Assembly (NCBI RefSeq): GCF_030651745.1 | Contig: NZ_JAUSCC010000106.1 | Coordinates: 1 to 8,995, forward strand | Direction of reading: 5' to 3' | Length of the DNA: 8,995 bases | From: Methylophaga sp. | GTDB taxonomy: Bacteria > Pseudomonadota > Gammaproteobacteria > Nitrosococcales > Methylophagaceae | Shown: positions 1-4,843 of the stretch, one piece after another | Numbering within the stretch: the first letter of the stretch is position 1 | Layout: every line of letters begins with the position of its first letter | The notes under the pieces: model-generated | The model's database searches: none | Told to the model about the DNA's origin: nothing | What the model saw: the letters and a program-made list of their open reading frames with translations, nothing else | Translations under genes and position numbers: made by a program

Positions 1-141
1 GGGACACGCCCGTTGCGCCTGTGAAGTGAGCGACGCAGTAATGTCGCCAGCAGCAGGAACCCACCGAAGCAACTCATTGCGGCGCGATGCCGGGATGAGC
101 GCCGTAGGAATCTCCGGCCTTTAGGCCGGGGAGGATGTCAA
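1..141 (+). mobile_element. right end of an IS200/IS605-type element (IS1341-like)
   Basis: The tnpB 3' end runs into a hairpin, CCGGCC (114-119), loop TTTA, GGCCGG (124-129), followed by GGAGGATG and TCAA at 138-141. In IS200/IS605 elements the right end is a subterminal hairpin followed by a short cleavage tetranucleotide, and TCAA is a known right-end cleavage site in the family. The GC-rich stretch stops at about 141 and AT-rich host-like DNA begins. The left end and any tnpA lie outside the window. The exact boundary is inferred from the family pattern. Confidence 0.7.
1..141 (+). ncRNA. probable omegaRNA (reRNA) scaffold overlapping tnpB 3' end and right end
   Basis: In TnpB elements the guide RNA overlaps the 3' end of tnpB and the transposon right end, and its guide is the flanking DNA just beyond the end. 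Here the GC-rich region to 141, including the 6-bp hairpin at 114-129, fits the 3' part of such a scaffold. The guide would begin at about 142 (ACCCACATTATAAATAATC). The RNA 5' end is unknown and may lie outside the window. This is an inference from family architecture. Confidence 0.4.
2..124 (+). CDS. tnpB: TnpB (IS200/IS605-family OrfB), C-terminal fragment, 5' end outside window
   Basis: An open frame enters from the left edge and stops at TAG 122-124, giving 40 residues that begin GHARCACEVSDAV and end SAVGISGL. This Gly/Ser/Arg-rich tail after the zinc-ribbon region, ending in a VGISGL-type peptide, is what I know from TnpB proteins of IS1341-like elements. The stop codon lies inside the terminal hairpin, as is usual for these elements. 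TnpB is an RNA-guided DNA nuclease related to Cas12 that helps the element persist. The RuvC catalytic residues and zinc-finger cysteines would lie upstream of the window, so whether the gene is intact cannot be judged. Local GC is clearly higher than in the flanking DNA, consistent with an acquired element. The call rests on recognising the tail and the end structure. Confidence 0.75.
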   Translation, partial: GHARCACEVSDAVMSPAAGTHRSNSLRRDAGMSAVGISGL

Positions 142-241
142 ACCCACATTATAAATAATCTGATTGTGACAGCTTGGTAAAAGGGAAATGCAGCGACTCA
201 TTGGCTAATTTATATTGGTATATTTCTTGCTAAATGCCCTT

Positions 242-261
242 AACATGCAATTAAGCATGTT
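242..261. promoter_or_regulatory. inverted repeat upstream of csp (possible operator or 5'-UTR hairpin)
   Basis: AACATGC (242-248) and GCATGTT (255-261) form a perfect 7-bp inverted repeat around AATTAA. It ends 12 bases before the csp ribosome binding site (GAGAGG, 274-279). The repeat could be an operator overlapping the promoter or a hairpin in the leader. I see no convincing CueR-type dyad and no clean -35/-10 pair in 142-284. A second AT-only dyad, ATTAT-AA-ATAAT, lies at 148-159. Function unknown. Confidence 0.35.
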
Positions 262-284
262 TCATCAATTAAAGAGAGGTCACT

Positions 285-614
285 ATGTCTCATGAAAAAT
301 ATCAATCTTGTATCGAAGCTTGTTATCGCTGCGCTGCGCAATGCGATCATTGTGCAGTGGCTTGTTTAGAAGAAAGTAATGTTTCCAAAATGGCAGATTG
401 CGTACGTATGGATTTAGACTGTGCGGATATGTGTCGTTTTGCAGCGGCTGCGATGGCTCGTGGCAGTGATTATGCAGCTCAAATATGTAATTTATGTGCC
501 GAAATTTGTGAGAAATGTGCTGAAATTTGTGCTCAGTATGAGCACCAGCACTGTAAAGACTGTGCTAACGAGTGCAGAAAATGCGCTGAAGAATGCAGAA
601 AAATGGCTGCATAA
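285..614 (+). CDS. four-helix-bundle copper-storage protein (Csp3-like, DUF326 type)
   Basis: This 109-residue protein has 19 cysteines, at positions 9, 13, 16, 20, 23, 27, 39, 46, 50, 68, 71, 75, 78, 82, 90, 93, 97, 100 and 104. They recur as CxxxC and CxxC, one helix turn apart, which would line the inside of a four-helix bundle. This is the pattern of copper-storage proteins, which bind many Cu(I) ions through thiolates; Csp3 of Methylosinus is described with 18 cysteines. There is no Tat or Sec signal, so it should be cytosolic like Csp3 rather than exported like Csp1. The start is supported by GAGAGG at 274-279, five bases before ATG. The gene stands alone, with a terminator 7 bases downstream. 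Its position beside a periplasmic cop system suggests it buffers copper that reaches the cytosol. Copper is the best guess for the ligand; binding of another soft metal cannot be excluded from sequence. Confidence 0.88.
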   Translation: MSHEKYQSCIEACYRCAAQCDHCAVACLEESNVSKMADCVRMDLDCADMCRFAAAAMARGSDYAAQICNLCAEICEKCAEICAQYEHQHCKDCANECRKCAEECRKMAA

Positions 615-621
615 GAAGTCT

Positions 622-654
622 GACATACGCCTCTAATGAGGCGTATGTCTTTTT
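622..654 (+). terminator. rho-independent terminator of csp
   Basis: GACATACGCCTC (622-633), loop TAAT, GAGGCGTATGTC (638-649) is a perfect 12-bp stem followed directly by TTTTT (650-654). It starts 7 bases after the csp stop codon. On the opposite strand the stem is not followed by a T tract, so it should act mainly for csp. Confidence 0.93.
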
Positions 655-779
655 GATGCTAATCTACTTTGTAGATTAAAACTATTAGAAGGAAATCTTA
701 GCAAAAGAACTCCCTAATATTACGAACAACTTGAATATTCGTCATCCTTTTCATTACTTAAAATGGTAGGCGCCCCACC
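655..779. other. intergenic gap between convergent csp and peroxiredoxin genes
   Basis: This holds a small perfect dyad, AATCTAC-TTT-GTAGATT (661-677), with no T tract on either side in the right place for a terminator. No rho-independent terminator is visible for the - strand peroxiredoxin gene. No ORF or RNA gene is recognised here. Confidence 0.5.
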
Positions 780-1415
780 TTAACGATTAGGCTGCTTGAC
801 TATACGAAGATATGGCTTAAGCGTCTTCCAACCTTCAGGAAAGTGTTCTTTAGCCTCCTCGTCTGATAAAGAGGGAACTATGATGACATCATCACCATTG
901 CACCAGTTTGCTGGGGTAGCAACCTTATAGCCATCAGTTAATTGGATCGAGTCGAGCACCCGTAAGATTTCGTTGAAGTTTCGGCCCGCACTCTTCGGAT
1001 AGGTCAGCGTCATTCTAATCTTCTTATTCGGATCGATCAGAAATACCGAACGCACTGCCGAGCTATCATCCTCCCCGGGATGCAGCATATCGTAAAGCCG
1101 AGAGATTTGTTTATCTTCATCTCCAATAATCGGGAAGTTGACCGCGCGTCCTTGGGTCTCCTCAATATCGCTGACCCAGGCTTTATGCTCTTTCACCGAG
1201 TCAACCGAAATAGCGATTATTTTGCATTGCCGCTTGTCGAATTCTTCCTTCAGCTTGGCGGTCTCACCTAGTTCCGTGGTGCATACTGGCGTAAAGTCGG
1301 CCGGGTGAGAGAACAGGATCGCCCATCCGTCGCCAATCCAGTCATGAAAGTTAATCGTTCCTTCTGTGGTATTCGCCTCAAAGTCTGGGGCAATATCGCC
1401 TAGATGTATGTTCAT
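780..1415 (-). CDS. 1-Cys peroxiredoxin (Prx6/AhpC-TSA family)
   Basis: The product is 211 residues, typical of the Prx6 group. A thioredoxin-fold AhpC/TSA domain spans about residues 4-150. The peroxidatic motif HPADFTPVCTTE places P38, T42 and C45 in the PxxxTxxC pattern, and R122 fits the conserved active-site arginine. The C-terminal extension, with TPANWCNGDD (167-176) and a HFPEGWKTLKPYLR segment, is characteristic of the 1-Cys class. C64 and C172 are additional cysteines, but neither sits at the usual 2-Cys resolving position. The enzyme reduces H2O2 and organic peroxides in the cytosol. AAGGAAA (1424-1430, - strand) lies eight bases before ATG. It appears to be transcribed alone, with the cop operon hairpin upstream and csp convergent. 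Its codons are more GC-rich than those of its neighbours. Peroxide defence fits copper stress, but a specific functional link is inferred. Confidence 0.92.
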   Translation of the reverse strand: MNIHLGDIAPDFEANTTEGTINFHDWIGDGWAILFSHPADFTPVCTTELGETAKLKEEFDKRQCKIIAISVDSVKEHKAWVSDIEETQGRAVNFPIIGDEDKQISRLYDMLHPGEDDSSAVRSVFLIDPNKKIRMTLTYPKSAGRNFNEILRVLDSIQLTDGYKVATPANWCNGDDVIIVPSLSDEEAKEHFPEGWKTLKPYLRIVKQPNR

Positions 1416-1437
1416 GATGCTAGTTTCCTTGAGTTAA

Positions 1438-1443
1438 ATTATA
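1438..1443 (-). promoter_or_regulatory. candidate -10 box for the peroxiredoxin gene
   Basis: The - strand reads TATAAT exactly here, but no good -35 hexamer lies 16-18 bases upstream. A start about 7 bases downstream would leave a leader of only about 16 bases, with the ribosome binding site at its 5' end. That is possible but short. The absence of a -35 could mean that an activator is needed. Confidence 0.35.
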
Positions 1444-1598
1444 AAGTGGCGTAGACCGATGCTTATGTTTTGCCTCGACAGGTTGAGTAATTACTTTGTC
1501 AGAATTTGTCGACGAGTTGCGTTGAACCGCACCTTTTTTGTCGGCGAGGTTCTAGACATTAAGAACATGTAAAATATTGCTAGTTTAGTCAATTACAG

Positions 1599-1634
1599 AA
1601 GAACTGACTTACCAGCGCGGGTAAGTCAGTTCTT
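1599..1634 (-). terminator. hairpin at the 3' end of the cop operon
   Basis: AAGAACTGACTTACC (1599-1613) and GGTAAGTCAGTTCTT (1620-1634) form a perfect 15-bp stem around AGCGCG. It begins 14 bases beyond the stop of the DUF411 gene. On the - strand the sequence after the stem is CTGTAATTGAC, so the T tract is poor. The stem itself ends in TTCTT. It probably terminates or stabilises the cop mRNA and shields the peroxiredoxin gene just downstream. Confidence 0.7.
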
Positions 1635-1648
1635 GTTACTAGTTGCTG

Positions 1649-2176
1649 TTAAAACTGCATATCATAACCATCTACTTTAGCGTAAACCTTGCTAGTACCA
1701 TCTTTAAGGAATACCAATATCTCATACGGCATAAAACGGTCGCCCACTTCCATACCTGGTGAACCTAATGGCATGGCTGGTACCGTAAGGCCAATAGCAT
1801 TGGCCACTGGTTCGGCTAAAAACATAAGGATATATTTTGCTGGAATATGGCCCTCAAATACATAGCCATTCTCAGATACTGCAGTATGGCATGAGATATG
1901 ATTGGGCTGAATGCCATAACGATTTTTAATAAAGCTTAAATCATCATAGTCTTTTGCGATAGCTGTTATGCCATTTTGCTCTATATGCGATATCCATTTT
2001 TTACAACAGCCACAGCTACTTGTTTTATAAACAGTTAATAAAGGCTCGCTCTGTTGTTGGCTCACCACAGGCTCTGCCGTAACTTTCGGATCATTATTAG
2101 TTACAGCGGGTTCAGAGCATGCTGTTAGCAAAAATACTGCTGCAAATAAGGCAGTTAAAGTTGTAATTTTTGGCAC
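1649..2176 (-). CDS. DUF411 family metal-binding lipoprotein
   Basis: This is a 175-residue product. Residues 1-20 form a lipoprotein signal peptide with lipobox LTAC, giving lipidated C20; a Ser/Gln/Pro linker follows to about residue 46. The DUF411 domain runs from about 47 to 173, with a SCGCC motif (C55, C57, C58), SCHTA (C96, H97), a GHIPA segment (109-113) and a Met/Pro-rich stretch VPAMPLGSPGME (132-143). DUF411 proteins are commonly found in copper and other metal-resistance clusters and are thought to bind metal; the molecular role is not settled. The start is GTG at 2174-2176. The nearest upstream ATG is out of frame, and only a weak GAG lies at ribosome-binding distance, so translation may depend on readthrough from copD. 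It is the last gene of the cop operon, 47 bases after copD. It would sit on a periplasm-facing membrane surface. Confidence 0.85.
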   Translation of the reverse strand: MPKITTLTALFAAVFLLTACSEPAVTNNDPKVTAEPVVSQQQSEPLLTVYKTSSCGCCKKWISHIEQNGITAIAKDYDDLSFIKNRYGIQPNHISCHTAVSENGYVFEGHIPAKYILMFLAEPVANAIGLTVPAMPLGSPGMEVGDRFMPYEILVFLKDGTSKVYAKVDGYDMQF

Positions 2177-2223
2177 AGGGTTCTCATAAAAAAAATAAGT
2201 CTTAATAACAAATAAAGCTAAGA

Positions 2224-3123
2224 TTAACTTTGTGGCCCAACAAGTGTCGTAAACACGCTAGTCGTCACTAATACTGAGACCACCAATAGCGTTTCAATTA
2301 AAATTGACAGCCGCAGCGGTTGGGCATTTTTATGCTGCGCCAACTCAGCAACAAGTTTAAGTTTATGCCAAGCTGCTAACAGCAACATACCACTGACAAA
2401 TATCAGCTTTAACATCAATAACTGACCATAATTGGTAGTGAATAAATTGCCAATAGGCTCTACAAGCTGCAGTAGTAATAGCACACCACAAGCGATTAAT
2501 ATGGATACAAAAAACACCGCTACCTTGCCAAAGTTTTCCATTAATGTCACTAAACTATCAGCTGGCAACGCTTTACAACTTTGATGTAAGGGCCACAAAG
2601 AACCAGCCCAAGCTGCCATGGCAAGTATATGCAACATTAACAAGCCTTTAAACACCGTATTGAGCTCTACCGTATGGCCCGTAAAAGTAAAGCTAATTGC
2701 TAGCAGAATAAACCCAGTCACTGTGACTATTCTTAGTATGGTTTTAAACCTTGCCAGCTTGTTTATCCCCCACTCACTAAGTAACAACAGCGTAAAACCG
2801 ACAACAATGAAACTGACTTGGCTACCCACTGCTGATTGCCACATGATACTAAGCATTAAGGGGTCAAACATGCCTGCTAAGCCATTTTCAGCCATAGCAC
2901 CGGCTTGAATTGGCAATTGTAACAGTGATATTACTAGGCCTAAGCCCGCCCATTTTAAAAACCAACGGCTAAGCCAAACATCAAAAGCCTCCAGCTTAGT
3001 ATCAGTAGTCCTTAATTGCTTTGATCGTAAAGTTTGCATTAATATGCTGCCGACACAACTGCTGACTGCAGCATAAGTGGCAAACTTTGTTAGTAATAGC
3101 ATTAACTCCCAATTGCCAACCAT
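2224..3123 (-). CDS. copD: CopD copper-resistance inner-membrane protein
   Basis: This 299-residue, very hydrophobic protein has about eight predicted membrane segments, at roughly residues 6-28, 54-73, 92-116, 129-147, 157-178, 199-220, 234-253 and 273-294. The C-terminal third (about 195-293) fits the CopD domain. Conserved-looking histidines are H150 (in TGHT), H165 (LHILAMAAWAG) and H180. In Pseudomonas and related bacteria CopD works with periplasmic CopC to move copper across the inner membrane; direction and mechanism remain debated. GAAGG lies about 10 bases before ATG. It follows copC after 41 bases, a gap that contains a hexamer repeat. The length is normal for the family and I see no truncation. 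Confidence 0.88.
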   Translation of the reverse strand: MVGNWELMLLLTKFATYAAVSSCVGSILMQTLRSKQLRTTDTKLEAFDVWLSRWFLKWAGLGLVISLLQLPIQAGAMAENGLAGMFDPLMLSIMWQSAVGSQVSFIVVGFTLLLLSEWGINKLARFKTILRIVTVTGFILLAISFTFTGHTVELNTVFKGLLMLHILAMAAWAGSLWPLHQSCKALPADSLVTLMENFGKVAVFFVSILIACGVLLLLQLVEPIGNLFTTNYGQLLMLKLIFVSGMLLLAAWHKLKLVAELAQHKNAQPLRLSILIETLLVVSVLVTTSVFTTLVGPQS

Positions 3124-3140
3124 CTCTAAGTTACCTTCTA

Positions 3141-3170
3141 CTAATGCTAATGCTAATGCTAATGCTAATG
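3141..3170 (-). repeat. five tandem CATTAG hexamers at the copC/copD junction
   Basis: The coding (-) strand has five perfect CATTAG units. The first contains the last His codon and the TAG stop of copC, so each further unit adds another in-frame His codon and TAG stop. A sixth in-frame TAG follows directly. A related CATTCT unit lies just upstream and encodes the His-Ser of the HSH tail. Short repeats like this can change copy number by polymerase slippage. A change would keep the frame and the CopC protein but alter the copC-copD spacing. Confidence 0.9.
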
Positions 3171-3575
3171 AGAATGTGAATTGTGACTAGATGGCTGTTT
3201 TGCTTCCATCTTCATATCGCCATGGAGCATAAAACTATAATCACCGGTCATTTTATGGCCATCTTGGCCCATAACAATCCAACTCACCTGATACTCGCCC
3301 TCTTTAAGGGTTGGCAGTGGCCACTCAAATTCTGAGGCGGCTGTAGCTGAAGCCGCAAAACCAAATTTAACCGCTTTTTTCTCTGCATCAATTAAGCTTA
3401 ATTTCATCATCCGTACTGGGGCACTGAATGTCAGCTTTAACGTTGCAGGGCTTTGCATTAACATCGCCTCATCTGCTGGTACTGTCTCAGTTAAATCAAC
3501 ATGTGCAGACACCGTAGTCGCCATTAATAAAACAGCTATAGCACTCACTATTTTTAATGTTTTTAATATTTTCAT
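3165..3575 (-). CDS. copC: CopC periplasmic copper-binding protein
   Basis: Start chosen at ATG 3573-3575, giving 136 residues. An in-frame GTG nine bases upstream (3582-3584) lies inside AAGGTG, which is a good ribosome binding site for this ATG, six bases away. Numbered from that upstream GTG, as below, the signal peptide ends in VSA at 27, leaving His28 as the mature N-terminus. An N-terminal histidine is the hallmark Cu(II) ligand of CopC, and QDGHKMTG (107-114, with H110) supplies the second conserved site. The beta-sandwich CopC domain spans about 28-121. The protein ends in a short His/Met-rich tail with HGDMKM and HNSHSH. CopC carries copper in the periplasm and partners with CopD, the next gene. 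The gene starts 17 bases after copB. Confidence 0.9.
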   Translation of the reverse strand: MKILKTLKIVSAIAVLLMATTVSAHVDLTETVPADEAMLMQSPATLKLTFSAPVRMMKLSLIDAEKKAVKFGFAASATAASEFEWPLPTLKEGEYQVSWIVMGQDGHKMTGDYSFMLHGDMKMEAKQPSSHNSHSH

Positions 3576-3592
3576 TTTTATCACCTTAATTA

Positions 3593-4843
3593 TTAAAACC
3601 AGAACTGCACACCCGCGACCGCACTCGTAGTATTAGTCGCTTCATTATTCGCTCGGGCAAAGTCAGCGCTATTGCCATACTTAGCCATCCACTCAACACC
3701 GATATAAGGCGCAAACTGGCGTGAGAACTCATAACGTAAACGCATTCCAGCATTTAAAGACGCTAAGCCTTTTCCGATACCATTAATGGCATCGTCTTTA
3801 CCATAAGCAGTTAATCCCACTGTGCTTTGTAAGATTAAACGTTGCGTGAATAGCAATTCATATTCAGCTTCTGCTGCTATGGCTGTCCGCCCAGAGTTGC
3901 CTAAATAGGCAGTTACATCGACCTCAAACCAATACGGCGCTAAGCCTTGGACACCCAATGCCAACCACTGCCGACTCTCCCCTTCCGTGTAGGTATCAAC
4001 CCGGGCTCCGAGCTGGGCATCCCAAAACGTATAAACCGCACGGCTCCATAGCAAATCGGTTTGGCTTTCCTCTAACTTACCATCGCTTACCTCACCTTCC
4101 AGCTTTATTGCTAGTCGATTAAAAGTAGTGCCATACCAGCCTTGTAAGTCAAATGCTAAGCTATCCGTAGCAAACTGGTGCTCCAACTTATCTGCTTTAA
4201 TTGCGTAAAAACGGTGTTCATCTGCCAGTTTTAACTGGCGACCGCCGCCTATAGCATAAGGCCCGTCGGCTAAGGTAAAACCGCCAGAATAAGCATGAGG
4301 ATCTCGGGCATCTGCAGGCGCTTTTCCGCCCTGCATTTTCATATCGCCATGATCCATTTGGCTATGATCCATTGCCATATCGCCATGGTCCATTTGACTG
4401 TGGTCCATTGCCATATCGCCATGGTTCATTTGGCTGTGGTCCATCGCCTTATCGCCATGGTTCATCTTGCTATGGTCCATTTCGCTGTGGCTCATCGCTT
4501 TATCGCCATGGTTCATCTTGCTATGGTCCATCTGGCTGTGGTCCATCGCCTTATCGTCATGGTTCATCTTGCTATGATCCATCTGGCTGTGGTCCATCGC
4601 CTTATCGTCATGGTTCATCTTGCTATGATCCATTTCGCTGTGGTCTATTGCCGTATCACCATGCTTCATCTTGCTATGATCCATTGCGCTGTGGTCCATC
4701 GCCTTATCACCATGCTTCATCTTGCTATGATCCATTTCGCTATGGTCCATTTGGCTGTCTGCCATCACCCCAGCATTTACTAGCAATAAACTCGCTGTTA
4801 ACGCAATCACCGGCGCGCTACTGACTAATTTTGTTATTTTCAT
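3593..4843 (-). CDS. copB: CopB outer-membrane copper-resistance protein with long Met/His repeat domain
   Basis: This 416-residue protein begins with a Sec signal peptide (about 1-28, ending VMA). Residues 32-169 are an uninterrupted repeat: six 17-residue units of the form MDHSxMDHSKMxHxDKA, then three 12-residue units MDHSQMxHGDMx. I count about 26 Met and 24 His in it, suited to binding many copper ions. The PF05275-type CopB domain runs from about 178 (RDPHAYSGG) to the end. It has alternating amphipathic strands and a C-terminal phenylalanine (VQFWF), as expected for an outer-membrane beta-barrel. Its ATG overlaps the copA stop in an ATGA, which implies translational coupling. CopB is required for full copper resistance in Pseudomonas-type cop systems; its exact role (binding or export at the outer membrane) is unsettled. 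The repeat domain looks long, though I cannot compare with databases here. Confidence 0.92.
   Translation of the reverse strand: MKITKLVSSAPVIALTASLLLVNAGVMADSQMDHSEMDHSKMKHGDKAMDHSAMDHSKMKHGDTAIDHSEMDHSKMNHDDKAMDHSQMDHSKMNHDDKAMDHSQMDHSKMNHGDKAMSHSEMDHSKMNHGDKAMDHSQMNHGDMAMDHSQMDHGDMAMDHSQMDHGDMKMQGGKAPADARDPHAYSGGFTLADGPYAIGGGRQLKLADEHRFYAIKADKLEHQFATDSLAFDLQGWYGTTFNRLAIKLEGEVSDGKLEESQTDLLWSRAVYTFWDAQLGARVDTYTEGESRQWLALGVQGLAPYWFEVDVTAYLGNSGRTAIAAEAEYELLFTQRLILQSTVGLTAYGKDDAINGIGKGLASLNAGMRLRYEFSRQFAPYIGVEWMAKYGNSADFARANNEATNTTSAVAGVQFWF
4337..4750 (-). repeat. intragenic tandem repeat in copB: six 51-bp units plus three 36-bp units
   Basis: The 51-bp units cover 4445-4750 and the 36-bp units 4337-4444. 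The shorter unit equals the longer one without a five-residue MDHSK-type block. Within most 51-bp units the first MDHS reads GACCACAGC and the second GATCATAGC or GACCATAGC, so whole 51-bp units were duplicated rather than single MDHS blocks. Units 4 and 5 differ at only three bases. Every unit is a multiple of three, so gain or loss of units keeps the frame. Confidence 0.93.

Noticed and set aside
421..636. 71-residue + strand frame inside csp
   Set aside because: It overlaps csp in another frame, has no ribosome binding site, and csp has clear family features.
661..677. AATCTAC-TTT-GTAGATT dyad as a terminator for the peroxiredoxin gene
   Set aside because: On the - strand the stem is followed by AGCATCAAAAA, not a T tract, and it is about 100 bases from the stop codon.
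1520..1527. GTTGAAC upstream of the peroxiredoxin gene as an integron R' box
   Set aside because: It fits GTTRRRY, but no complementary partner box was found at attC distance, and such 7-mers occur often by chance.
3141..3170. CATTAG tandem repeat as a CRISPR or phase-variation switch of a reading frame
   Set aside because: The units are 6 bp without spacers, so not CRISPR, and a multiple of three cannot shift the frame. Only spacing would vary.
3582..3584. GTG as the copC start
   Set aside because: The GTG lies within AAGGTG, which is well placed as the ribosome binding site for the ATG nine bases downstream, and that ATG begins a normal signal peptide.
4295..4824. Two long + strand open frames (162 and 150 residues) rich in MVHLAM- or YRHGSSCYGP-type repeats
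   Set aside because: They are antisense shadows of the copB repeat. A repeat unit divisible by three with no antisense stops stays open in other frames; no ribosome binding site or family resemblance was seen.
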